From assembly GCF_035712445.1 (NCBI RefSeq), contig NZ_DASTAT010000122.1, forward strand, positions 1-34,506: a stretch of 34,506 nt of DNA. Reading direction: 5' to 3'. A model generated the notes under the pieces. It was given only the letters and a program-made list of their open reading frames with translations, was not told where the DNA came from and did not search any database. The position numbers were made by a program, and so were the translations under genes. Shown here in pieces: positions 1 through 7,654 of the stretch (position 1 is its first letter; each line of letters begins with the position of its first letter). Origin of the DNA: Oligoflexus sp. GTDB taxonomy: Bacteria; Bdellovibrionota_B; Oligoflexia; Oligoflexales; Oligoflexaceae.

Positions 1-65
1 TGCAGCATGGCGAACTTCTGCTCTGCGGTGAAAGCTCGTCTCGGTCGTTTGCCGGTCGTCGTCAT
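1..65 (-). CDS. Transposase N-terminal fragment, cut by window edge
   Basis: Reading leftward from an ATG at 65, the first 21 codons give a basic N-terminus followed by a segment beginning RRAFTAEQKFAML. This resembles the start of the helix-turn-helix first ORF (OrfA) of IS3-type transposases, which bind the element's ends. A GGGGG stretch lies about 8 bases upstream of the ATG. Only the first 65 bases are in the window, so neither the family nor the intactness of the gene can be judged. I could not locate an inverted-repeat end in the sequence to its right. A different basic DNA-binding protein remains possible. Confidence 0.5.
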   Translation of the reverse strand, partial: MTTTGKRPRRAFTAEQKFAML

Positions 66-203
66 TTTCGAATCCCCCTGGGCTATTATTATAGCGCATT
101 AAAGAATTCGATTTCGTACGAGTATCAGAAACGCAACTCATTAAATGATCCTGGTGATTTGCCTGTCACTTTTTTTTCACAGCCGATGATCTTGAGGCAC
201 GCA

Positions 204-225
204 CAAACCGTGTTCGATCGGTTTG
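204..225. repeat. 7-bp inverted repeat upstream of 333
   Basis: CAAACCG (204-210) and CGGTTTG (219-225) form a perfect inverted repeat with an 8-base spacer in the AT-rich gap between the transposase fragment and the gene at 333. No T-run follows, so it is more likely an operator or chance hairpin than a terminator. The rest of 66-332 shows no gene I can support. Confidence 0.3.
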
Positions 226-332
226 CATCCCATCCGCTTCCACATTGAAACCCTTGCCCCATGCGGACGGAATATCCTGGAACGGGCCTTGCTGAAAACC
301 AAACAAGTCGGAATCAACAAAAGGAGCCTGTT

Positions 333-863
333 GTGCGTTACCTGCTCATGTCTGCTCTCGCCTGTCTTGTTTTAGAGTCAAGTCCCGTCATGGCCCACGG
401 CGCCCAAACCATCGGCTTTCAAGCCGGCCGTGATATGGCTGCGCGTCTTTGGGATGCGAAATATCAAAAGGACTGCTACCGTTCGGATCGTTATTTCGCC
501 GAACTTTCGAACATGGAACGCGGACTCTCCAGTTCCAATTATCATCGGGGCTATAAAGAAGGCATGGCGCGCGTGGAGTCGGAAGTCGCCCAACGCTGCC
601 ACAGCACGCAGAATGATCATCACGGCGAACCGCAGGGCGAATGTCCCCTAACCGGATTTCAGCATGGTTCGAATCTTGGTATGCAGGTGTGCAACGATAC
701 GATCATGAGCAATCGCATGGCCAACACCTGCTTTCAACAGTCGCTGTCGACTTGCTACGACGGACTTAAGCAGTATGTTCGCAATTACTGTCGTGACAAA
801 GCCTACGGATCAGCTTACCGAAACGCTGAACTGCAATGTCAGCAGGCTTTTGCTCGCCGCTGA
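333..863 (+). CDS. Exported Cys-containing repeat protein, unknown function
   Basis: A 176-residue protein is read from a GTG start at 333. The GTG sits 6 bases after GGAG and opens a hydrophobic signal peptide that probably ends near VMA/HGA, residue 24. Longer in-frame starts would put about 24 polar residues before the signal. I do not recognise the family. The mature part carries a recurring G-[FY]-x-x-G motif at about residues 28-32, 73-77 and 108-112. Cysteines follow these segments (48, 89, 120), with more at 104, 133, 141, 153 and 169. This suggests repeated helical units held by disulfides outside the cytoplasm. A clear terminator follows, so the gene is probably monocistronic. Confidence 0.75.
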   Translation: MRYLLMSALACLVLESSPVMAHGAQTIGFQAGRDMAARLWDAKYQKDCYRSDRYFAELSNMERGLSSSNYHRGYKEGMARVESEVAQRCHSTQNDHHGEPQGECPLTGFQHGSNLGMQVCNDTIMSNRMANTCFQQSLSTCYDGLKQYVRNYCRDKAYGSAYRNAELQCQQAFARR

Positions 864-895
864 TCACGCGCTTCCTTATCGAAACGGACGATGTT

Positions 896-931
896 CCCTG
901 CAGCTCAATCTGCTGCAGGGATCTTTTTTTT
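896..931 (+). terminator. Intrinsic terminator after the 333-863 gene
   Basis: CCCTGCAGC (896-904) pairs with GCTGCAGGG (912-920) across a 7-base loop. A run of eight T follows from 924. This is a textbook Rho-independent terminator 33 bases after the stop codon. Confidence 0.9.
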
Positions 932-980
932 CTGCCGTTTTATGCAGCGCACACTGTATCGGAACGAGGCCTACCGAACT

Positions 981-997
981 ATTGAAGAGTTTTCAAT
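981..997. promoter_or_regulatory. Possible operator upstream of M28 peptidase
   Basis: ATTGAA (981-986) and TTCAAT (992-997) form a perfect inverted repeat with a 5-base spacer, 57 bases before the peptidase start. The size suits a dimeric repressor site, but no regulator is known and chance is possible. Confidence 0.25.
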
Positions 998-1053
998 CAG
1001 CGGAACGCACGGAACAACGCACACTGGATTTTGCATAGCAAAGGAGAAGATGT

Positions 1054-2325
1054 ATGCGAATAGTTTGTGCGCTCCTTATGGGAGTGGCGTCCGGCCTGGC
1101 TCAGGCTGGTCCGGTCGAGATCGTGAGCCGTGCGGTGGGACTTGAGGATGTGGATAGCCACGCGCTGCTCGTGACCGATCAATTCTTTCTAAAAAGGGCG
1201 GACGAGGCTCGGGACCAGGATTTTAAAGACCTTTACTATCTGAATCTGGAAGACTCGCGCTACGATCGTTTCACGCTGGAGCGCTTCGGTCGCGTGACGG
1301 CGTTCGTACCCGAGGTGCTGGCCGTTTTGGAAATTCCACCCGGGAATCTGGAGCAGGCCGCAGCTGAACTTCATGAAGAACGCTGGTCCTGTGGGCAGCT
1401 TATGCGGCTCTTTGGGGATGAAGTCCCTGTGAACTTTCAGGCGAAAAGCGCAACACCCGTGATCGCTCTCGCCGAAAACGTCAGCGCCCTTCCTTCGATT
1501 CATGAAACAGTGAGCCCCGCCGCGATTCAAAAAACCGTGCAGGCGATGGTGGACCTCGGCACCCGCTATGGACGCAGCACCAAGGCCGGCGGCGTCACCG
1601 ACCTTTTGCAGAAGCTTTACCAGGAGCTGGCCGCGGATCGCAAAGACATCACCATCGAGAGGGTCGCGCACAGCGGTTACAATCAACCGAGCCTCGTCGT
1701 CCGCATCCAGGGCCAGAAGTTCCCCGATGAAATCATCGTGCTCGGCAGCCACATAGATAGCATCGCCCGTGGCTCGGACATCGCACCGGGCGCTGATGAT
1801 AACGCCAGCGGCACAGCTTCGCATCTTGAAGTCTTCCGCAATATCATCACGCACAATCTCCGTTTTGATCGGACCGTTGAGATTCACGGTTACGCTCTGG
1901 AAGAGCTGGGTTTGATCGGCAGTCAGGACATTGCCAAACGTTATGTGAATGGCGGCAAAAAAGTCGTGGCCATGATGCAGAACGATATGAACATGTTCAA
2001 AGGCGCGAAGGAGGATATGGTGTGGCTCGTGACCAACGACAGCGACCCGCAGCTGACGAGCGCCATGGAAGGTCTTTTATCGGCCTATCAAACGGTGAAG
2101 GTCGACAAGAACCGTTTGACCGCCGGCACCAGCGATCACAGGTCCTGGAATCGGCAGGGCATACCCGTGGTCTTTCCCACGGAAAATCCGACCAACTACA
2201 ATCGCAAGATCCATACGCCCGATGATGTGATTGCCAACTCGGGAGCTTTCACGCAGTCCGCTGAATTCGTGAAACTCTCGCTCAGTTTCCTCGCCCATTA
2301 TGCCGGCCTCGTAGCCGCGCTCTGA
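1054..2325 (+). CDS. Exported M28 zinc aminopeptidase
   Basis: This 423-residue enzyme belongs to the M28 family (Vibrio/Aeromonas leucyl aminopeptidase type). These enzymes use two zinc ions to remove N-terminal residues from peptides. All expected active-site blocks are visible: GSHIDS (His233), GADDN (Asp248/249), EELG (Glu283/284, general base and ligand), Asp311 and KIHTPDD (His387). Residues 1-18 are a signal peptide ending ...LAQA. Residues 20-150 look like an N-terminal propeptide domain, as in Vibrio aminopeptidase. AAGGAG lies 8 bases before the ATG. The protein is probably periplasmic or secreted. It lies upstream of a second exported aminopeptidase, separated by a hairpin and a good promoter, so the two are likely transcribed separately. 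Confidence 0.93.
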   Translation: MRIVCALLMGVASGLAQAGPVEIVSRAVGLEDVDSHALLVTDQFFLKRADEARDQDFKDLYYLNLEDSRYDRFTLERFGRVTAFVPEVLAVLEIPPGNLEQAAAELHEERWSCGQLMRLFGDEVPVNFQAKSATPVIALAENVSALPSIHETVSPAAIQKTVQAMVDLGTRYGRSTKAGGVTDLLQKLYQELAADRKDITIERVAHSGYNQPSLVVRIQGQKFPDEIIVLGSHIDSIARGSDIAPGADDNASGTASHLEVFRNIITHNLRFDRTVEIHGYALEELGLIGSQDIAKRYVNGGKKVVAMMQNDMNMFKGAKEDMVWLVTNDSDPQLTSAMEGLLSAYQTVKVDKNRLTAGTSDHRSWNRQGIPVVFPTENPTNYNRKIHTPDDVIANSGAFTQSAEFVKLSLSFLAHYAGLVAAL

Positions 2326-2336
2326 GCCTCGCGCAA

Positions 2337-2360
2337 CCTGTGTTTCCCACGAAACACAGG
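2337..2360 (+). terminator. Perfect 10-bp hairpin after M28 gene
   Basis: CCTGTGTTTC (2337-2346) pairs perfectly with GAAACACAGG (2351-2360) across a 4-base loop, 12 bases after the stop codon. There is no T-run afterwards, so it may act as a 3'-end stabiliser or a Rho-assisted terminator. Confidence 0.5.
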
Positions 2361-2387
2361 TATGCAAACCTAAGCAATCAAGCTGAG

Positions 2388-2416
2388 TTGACAATTCCTT
2401 GCCGTCCGGCTAAAGC
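2388..2416 (+). promoter_or_regulatory. Candidate sigma70-type promoter for M1 peptidase
   Basis: A perfect TTGACA at 2388-2393 is followed by a 17-base spacer and TAAAGC (2411-2416), a moderate -10 match. Transcription would start near 2423 and give a leader of about 75 bases before the M1 peptidase start. Confidence 0.45.
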
Positions 2417-2496
2417 TGGGGGAATTCATAGTTTTATAAACCTGACTTGTGAATTCGCCAAGCGTGAAGGAACAGGTGCTTGAGGAGACCCCCGTG

Positions 2497-5112
2497 ATGC
2501 GTTGCATGCCGTCTCTTGCCAGTCTGGTGCTCGGGCTGGGCCTAATTTCTCCAGGGGCGAGTGCCCTGCTGGCCGGGCCAGCGCTACTGAAGCAATCCGA
2601 AGCGGAGCTGCGGAAAAAGCAGGTTGCCGATGTGAGCTACGCCCTGGACCTGGATCTGCCCGAGACGGACACGCCTTTTCAGGGAACGGTCCGCATCCGT
2701 TTCAGCTTCACCCCGCAGAATCAGCCTTTGCGCGTCGATTTTGCCAAGGGCAAAGTGGAGACAGTCAAGGTCAATGGCAAGGCGGTGACGTTTGAAGCCG
2801 ATGATATGGCGCTGCGTTTGAATGAAAACGTGCTCCAGGCCAACGCGAAGAACGAGCTGGAGATTCGCTACGAGCATCCCTACAGCAAAGACGGCAACGG
2901 CCTTTACTGGTTCAAAGACCCGGTGGATCAGCAGGTTTATACCTACACGCATTTCGAACCCTATGCCGCGAACATGCTGTTCCCCAGCTTCGATCAGCCG
3001 GATCTGAAGGCGAGCTATCAGCTGAAGGTGAAAGCACCGAAGAGCTGGACCGTGGTCTCGACCACGCGTGAAAGCAAGGTGACAGCGGATGGCGAGAAAA
3101 ACGTGTGGGAATTTCCCGAGACGCTGAAATTCTCCACCTACCTTTTCTCGCTGCATGCCGGACCTTATCGCGTTTGGGAGGATAAGGCCTTCCGCTATCC
3201 CCTCCGCATCATGTCCCGTCAGTCGCTGGCGCAGTATATGCCGGTGGATCAGTGGTTCAAGGCCACCCGGCATGGTTTTGATTTCCTCGATAAGTACATG
3301 GGCTATGCCTATCCTTTCGGCAAATACGATCAGGTCGTGGTGCCTGATTTCAATGCAGGCGCGATGGAAAATGTTGCGGCCGTGACCTTCTCGGAGCGGT
3401 TCCTGGTTCGCGGTAAGCGGACGGAAGCGGATGAGCAGGGCCTTGCCGGCACCATCCAGCATGAGATGGCTCATATGTGGTCGGGGAATCTTGTGACCAT
3501 GGAATGGTGGAATGACCTTTGGCTGAATGAAAGCTTTGCGACCTACGCCGCGACGCTGACCATGGCCGCAGATCCTCGTTTTCCCAGCACCTGGATCGGT
3601 TTTCATCGCAGCAAAACCGGAGCCTATTATCAGGACCAGCTCGTGACCACGCATCCGATCGTGGCGGATGTTCCCGATACGATGTCGACCAATTTCGATG
3701 GCATCACCTATGGCAAGGGCGCTTCGTTCCTGAAGCAGCTGCATTTTTTGGTCGGTGAAAAAGCCTTTCAAAAAGGTCTTCAGATTTATTTTAATCAGCA
3801 TGCATTCAGCAATACCGAGGTCAATGATTTCATTGCCGCCATGGAAAAAGCCACGGGCCGGAGTCTTCAGACCTTTGCCAAGGAATGGCTGACGACGGCG
3901 GGTGTGAATACCTTGGCTGTCGATTTCACCTGCAGCAAAGGGAAGATCGATCAGTTCCAGCTGAAGCAATCGGCAATTCCCGAGCAACCGACTTTGCGTG
4001 AACATAAAACCGAGGTGGTCCTTTACAAGTGGAAGAAAAAGCGCTTTGAACTGATCAAGGAAGCGGCTGTCGGTTATCAATCACCCGTGACGACCTGGAA
4101 GGAAGCCAAGGGTCTGGCCTGTCCTGATCTGGTGTTCCCGAACCAGAATGATCATGATTACGTGAAGGTCGTGCTGGATCCTGTCAGCTACAAGAATGCT
4201 GCCGCGCATCTGCAGGCGATTCAAAGCCCGATGCAGCGCATCATGGTTTGGAATGCGATTTCGGATATGATTCTGACCACGGATATTTCGCTGAAGGATT
4301 ACACCCGTTTTGTGGTGCAGCAGCTGCCCTTGGAAAAGGATTATGAAGTGCTGCGGGCTATCGACGGCAAGGTCGGTCGTGATCTTCTCGGTTATGTGGA
4401 ATGGATTCCTGAAAAAACTGTGAAGCAGGAGATCCTGAATGAGCTGATCCAGGCTTATGAAGGTACTCTGAAGTCGTCCCTCCCTGCGGATAGCAAAAAA
4501 GTTCAGTGGGGAACCTATCGCCAGCTTCTGACCATGGCGGGCCGCACGGATACGCTTCTGAGTCTTTGGAACGGCAAGACTTCGTTCCCCGGTGTTGTGA
4601 TCGATCAGGATGAGCGCTGGGGACTTTTGGAAGCTTTGAGTGACCTGGGTCATAAAGAGGTTCTGGGCTGGGCCGATGCTGAAAAGCAAAAGGATCCGAC
4701 CAGCATGGGCCAACGCCGCTACCTTGCGGTAAAAGCCTCCTTCCCCGATTACGATCAGAAGATGAAGATGCTGGAGCCGATCGTCAAAGGCGAGCGGATT
4801 TCCGGTGCCGAGCGTTATGCGATCATGGGGAACCTTTTCCCGGCCACGCAGCGCGATCTTCTGAAACGCTACGAGCCGACCTATCGCCAGCAGGTGGACA
4901 GCCTCGTGTCGAAGGCTGAGCCCGGTGTGGCCCGCTCTTATGTGATGAGCCTTTTGCCCACGAGCTGCGATAACAGCACTCTGCCTTTGATTGATGAGCT
5001 TTTGGCCAGGCCTTACCCTCAGGCGATCAATGATGGGCTGAAGGTGGCGAAGCAGAATAATGAACGCTGCCAGAAGGTGATGATGCGGCTCCTGAGCAGC
5101 CGTCAGGGATAG
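2497..5112 (+). CDS. Exported M1-family aminopeptidase (PepN-like)
   Basis: A zinc aminopeptidase of 871 residues that removes N-terminal amino acids from peptides. Visible M1 signatures are GAMEN (288-292, exopeptidase site), HEMAH (His322, Glu323, His326), the third zinc ligand Glu345 in WLNESF, and the transition-state tyrosine (Tyr405) in GITYGKG. The length fits the family, including the long helical C-terminal half seen in Streptomyces PepN and ERAP1-type enzymes. I place the start at the ATG at 2497, after GAGGAG. It opens a signal-peptide-like stretch ending ...GASA; a GTG three bases earlier is an alternative. The longer frame from 2449 lacks a ribosome site. Unlike cytosolic E. coli PepN, this form appears exported, like its M28 neighbour. 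Confidence 0.93.
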   Translation: MRCMPSLASLVLGLGLISPGASALLAGPALLKQSEAELRKKQVADVSYALDLDLPETDTPFQGTVRIRFSFTPQNQPLRVDFAKGKVETVKVNGKAVTFEADDMALRLNENVLQANAKNELEIRYEHPYSKDGNGLYWFKDPVDQQVYTYTHFEPYAANMLFPSFDQPDLKASYQLKVKAPKSWTVVSTTRESKVTADGEKNVWEFPETLKFSTYLFSLHAGPYRVWEDKAFRYPLRIMSRQSLAQYMPVDQWFKATRHGFDFLDKYMGYAYPFGKYDQVVVPDFNAGAMENVAAVTFSERFLVRGKRTEADEQGLAGTIQHEMAHMWSGNLVTMEWWNDLWLNESFATYAATLTMAADPRFPSTWIGFHRSKTGAYYQDQLVTTHPIVADVPDTMSTNFDGITYGKGASFLKQLHFLVGEKAFQKGLQIYFNQHAFSNTEVNDFIAAMEKATGRSLQTFAKEWLTTAGVNTLAVDFTCSKGKIDQFQLKQSAIPEQPTLREHKTEVVLYKWKKKRFELIKEAAVGYQSPVTTWKEAKGLACPDLVFPNQNDHDYVKVVLDPVSYKNAAAHLQAIQSPMQRIMVWNAISDMILTTDISLKDYTRFVVQQLPLEKDYEVLRAIDGKVGRDLLGYVEWIPEKTVKQEILNELIQAYEGTLKSSLPADSKKVQWGTYRQLLTMAGRTDTLLSLWNGKTSFPGVVIDQDERWGLLEALSDLGHKEVLGWADAEKQKDPTSMGQRRYLAVKASFPDYDQKMKMLEPIVKGERISGAERYAIMGNLFPATQRDLLKRYEPTYRQQVDSLVSKAEPGVARSYVMSLLPTSCDNSTLPLIDELLARPYPQAINDGLKVAKQNNERCQKVMMRLLSSRQG

Positions 5113-5192
5113 ATAGGAACGTTCGCCCGCCGCTGACCTTTTGCCAGACGACAACGTGGAGCCGCCCTTTTTAAAGTGACCAGGATTTTTAC

Positions 5193-5226
5193 ACCTGACG
5201 CAACCAGGGCGGTGGTGGCGTCAGGT
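5193..5226. repeat. 9-bp inverted repeat in 5113-5326 gap
   Basis: ACCTGACGC (5193-5201) and GCGTCAGGT (5218-5226) pair perfectly. A further CCA/TGG inside (5204-5206 with 5213-5215) makes an extended hairpin. It lies 80 bases beyond the M1 peptidase stop and lacks a T-run. It could end that transcript with help from Rho or serve as an operator. Confidence 0.45.
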
Positions 5227-5283
5227 ACTATCCTGAAATTCAAAAGCAAAATGCAAGCACGCTTTATGCTCTTATAAGGGGGT

Positions 5284-5304
5284 GACGGCGCGGGCCGTCT
5301 TTAT
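5284..5304 (+). terminator. Short GC hairpin with TTTATT tail
   Basis: GACGGC (5284-5289) pairs with GCCGTC (5294-5299) across GCGG and is followed by TTTATT. It lies just 5' of the lipoprotein gene at 5327, so it is either a late terminator for upstream transcripts or a leader hairpin. Confidence 0.35.
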
Positions 5305-5326
5305 TCCTGACTAGAAAGGTCGCTCC

Positions 5327-5812
5327 ATGCTGTTGAATCTGCTGTTGTCCTCCTGCGTATTGATGCTGTCTCTGGTTGCTTGCGATGAAAAAGACTCAAA
5401 AAATCCCGAGGCCCCTCGACCACGGACCGAAATTCCGTTGAACACACAGGCTGAACTTGTCGGGGTGTGGTCGCACTGTAATCCCGCCACTGAAAATACC
5501 AGCACCTCTGGTACGTATACATTTACGGCTGAAGGTGGGCTCCTGTTCAAATCAACTGCTTTTCAAGCTTTGGACTGTCAAGGCGAAGGTAAAGAACTCC
5601 TTGTCCTTGAGGGGCAGTACCTTGTTGGGCAAAGTAATGCCCTCGATCTGACGTTTGGTAAGGGCAAGGCGCAAACCACCGTTTATCGAGTTTTCTCGGT
5701 TCAGGGCAAGCGTCTTTTGATCTCAAACAATGCCGTCGTTGGCAGCACTGCTGAAAATAGAGACTGGGACCTTGGTGGCGAAGCTCTGGTTTTAAATAAA
5801 CTTGAATTATGA
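5327..5812 (+). CDS. Predicted lipoprotein, small beta-rich domain
   Basis: A 161-residue protein with a type II signal peptide: the lipobox LVAC places the lipidated cysteine at residue 19. After a short polar linker comes a region starting ELVGVWSHC. It alternates beta-strand-like segments such as GTYTFTAEG, LLVLEGQYLV and TTVYRVF, in the style of small lipocalin-like "copper resistance/META" domains. That resemblance is weak and no named family can be assigned. AAAGG precedes the ATG by about 7 bases. It converges on the beta-trefoil lipoprotein gene, with a long hairpin between the two. Confidence 0.8.
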   Translation: MLLNLLLSSCVLMLSLVACDEKDSKNPEAPRPRTEIPLNTQAELVGVWSHCNPATENTSTSGTYTFTAEGGLLFKSTAFQALDCQGEGKELLVLEGQYLVGQSNALDLTFGKGKAQTTVYRVFSVQGKRLLISNNAVVGSTAENRDWDLGGEALVLNKLEL

Positions 5813-5820
5813 GATCGAGT

Positions 5821-5858
5821 CTTCGGGTGTCGTGGCTTCGCTGCGACGTCACCCGAAG
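5821..5858. terminator. Bidirectional hairpin between convergent genes
   Basis: CTTCGGGTG (5821-5829) pairs perfectly with CACCCGAAG (5850-5858), with further TCG/CGA pairing inside. It fills the 61-base gap between two convergent lipoprotein genes. T-runs are weak on both sides, so it is probably a shared terminator or a barrier to antisense read-through. Confidence 0.6.
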
Positions 5859-5873
5859 GGTGAGTTGACGAGC

Positions 5874-6518
5874 TTAAGGATTCGCCTGAATAATCTTAAC
5901 CCGCTGCGCATCCCCGCCCACACAATCGAAAAGCTGAGCGCCGGCTCCATCGGCCTTGGAAATAGCTTCGATATCCATACAGCGATTGCTGCTGAGTTCA
6001 CGGATAAACATAAAACCAGCGTCATCCGACTGCAGCGTGAAAAGGAACGAACCCTTATCCCCGCAAGTCGCCTGCACGACCCTGGTGCCGTTGGCTGTGC
6101 CGTTATCCTGAGCCACGAGGCATTTGCCAGTGACGAGGTTTTGTATCCAGTTGCCGCCCGTCCGTTCGATCAGGCGAAATTTTTGAATATTGGAGAAATT
6201 GCAGGGCAACTGCCGCAGGCGAGCCCCGTTCTGATCGCTGCTGTTTTCGACCTGCAGGCACTTGGAGCTGTGCTTATACTGAAGGCTGAAACCGAGGAGG
6301 TCAGTCTTCAGCTGATCTATGGCTTTCTTGCTTTCCTCTTCGTTCCTTTTCAATTCTTCCTCGGTCGCAGCAATGCGATCATTCGCATCCTTGACCTGAG
6401 CTTCCAGCGCACCGACATCCGCGGTCTCGCTTTCGGGGATTTCGTTGCGATTGCTGCGGCAGCCGAGAGCGGCAAAGACCAGGAGGGTGATCCCGATAAG
6501 GGCCGGAAAGCTTTGCAT
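5874..6518 (-). CDS. Lipoprotein: coiled coil plus ricin-type beta-trefoil
   Basis: A 214-residue lipoprotein whose lipobox ALGC puts the lipidated cysteine at residue 20. Residues about 36-74 are charged and heptad-like (EEELKRNEEES), consistent with a coiled-coil stalk. The rest, about 75-212, contains three similar segments: KCLQVENSSDQNGARL, GKCLVAQDNGTANGTRV and NRCMDIEAISKADGAGAQL. Each is followed by a Cys and a hydrophobic F/V-x-[LI]. This is the pattern of a ricin-B-type beta-trefoil, a fold that usually binds sugars. The likely product is a lectin held on a stalk at the membrane. GGGAG precedes the ATG by 7-8 bases. Sugar specificity cannot be read from the sequence. Confidence 0.85.
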   Translation of the reverse strand: MQSFPALIGITLLVFAALGCRSNRNEIPESETADVGALEAQVKDANDRIAATEEELKRNEEESKKAIDQLKTDLLGFSLQYKHSSKCLQVENSSDQNGARLRQLPCNFSNIQKFRLIERTGGNWIQNLVTGKCLVAQDNGTANGTRVVQATCGDKGSFLFTLQSDDAGFMFIRELSSNRCMDIEAISKADGAGAQLFDCVGGDAQRVKIIQANP

Positions 6519-6747
6519 AAATTTACTCCCTTTTCTCTCGTGGTTACCGGAGAGTTTTGCAAAGGCGAAGCCAGTTTCATCCTTCGAAAATGATTCGGGG
6601 TTGGTCTGTTTGGAGTGCCTAAGAGAAGGGGACCGACCAGATTCCTGACACTGCGTTCAGGGATTCCGAAGACGAGTTCCCTGGGGGGAAAGCTGGCAGG
6701 ACTGGGGACAGCTGCAAAGCCGCCATCCCCCACACAAGGTTCAGGGT

Positions 6748-7572
6748 TCAATAGCCAAATCGAGCCAGGAAAGCTCGTGAATCACTGGTATTCAGATCCA
6801 CATAGGACGCTTCACCGCGGGCGAAAAGTCCGCCGGTGCCGCCGCCGGATGCGACGCCGATGAGTTCGCCCTCACGGAACATGGGACCACCGGAATCACC
6901 CTGGCCAGCCGATGCCGCTTCGCCTGTGGCGCCACCGGACTTGTCTTTGACTTCGCCGGTGATGTTGATGAAGCCGTTCGATACGTCCGCGATCTTGTTG
7001 CGACCGACGCGTTTCAGATCGTCACCTTTTTTGCCGAAGGTCGACATATCATAGTAACCATAACCTACGATCTCGATGGCTTCGCCTTTGAAAGGGGCCA
7101 CGCGGCTGATGCGGGCTTCACCGCGAGGGCGTTCGCTTGCGGCCTTGTCTTCCGTTTTCAGGATCGCGAGATCGTAACGATTGTAGCCTTTCTTCGCTTC
7201 CCACTGCTTATTGCGATAGACTTCCACGACGCGGGTGATGAGCGCGGTTTTTTTCGGCATCGTGCTGTGATCGGTGACTTCAAAGACCATGATCTCGGCA
7301 TCGCTGACTTTGCCTTCAGCATCGGATGGACCTTCACCCGTGCAATGCGCGGCGGTGAGGATCGTGTTTTTGCCGATCCAGGTGCCGGTGCAGGTCGAGC
7401 CGCCTTTCAGCTGGCCGTTCTGATAAACGCGGCGGTAAAGGTTCACGACCTCGGGGCGATCGCTCTCCTGAATGATTTCCCCGTTGGTGACTTTGAGCTC
7501 ACTCCGCGGCGCCTCACCACAAGCTGCTAATGCCAAAAGACTGCTAAAGACGGTCAAGGAAATGGATCGCAT
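6748..7572 (-). CDS. Trypsin-like (S1) serine protease, predicted lipoprotein
   Basis: A 274-residue S1-family protease. The catalytic triad is visible as TAAHC (His76), YDLAIL (Asp134) and GQGDSGGP (Ser227). The signal sequence ends in the lipobox LAAC (Cys18), so it is predicted to be lipid-anchored rather than freely secreted. VTNGEII near residues 28-34 sits where trypsin-like zymogens are cut, but it is only loosely IVGG-like, so activation may differ. GAGGGG lies just before the ATG. It reads toward the beta-trefoil lipoprotein 229 bases downstream; no convincing terminator separates them. Confidence 0.93.
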   Translation of the reverse strand: MRSISLTVFSSLLALAACGEAPRSELKVTNGEIIQESDRPEVVNLYRRVYQNGQLKGGSTCTGTWIGKNTILTAAHCTGEGPSDAEGKVSDAEIMVFEVTDHSTMPKKTALITRVVEVYRNKQWEAKKGYNRYDLAILKTEDKAASERPRGEARISRVAPFKGEAIEIVGYGYYDMSTFGKKGDDLKRVGRNKIADVSNGFINITGEVKDKSGGATGEAASAGQGDSGGPMFREGELIGVASGGGTGGLFARGEASYVDLNTSDSRAFLARFGY

Positions 7573-7654
7573 AATCCCCTCTTAAATTTTTTTGAATGTC
7601 GGCGGAAAGTCCTAGACCGTCTTAGCAAAGAATATCTGTCGACAGCAAGTCGGC

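Noticed and set aside
66..140. Terminal inverted repeat of an insertion sequence
   Set aside because: The other end of the element lies outside the window and no convincing end sequence can be defined from one side.
2584..4080. 498-codon frame antisense to the M1 peptidase
   Set aside because: A shadow of the M1 gene, with no ribosome site or domain.
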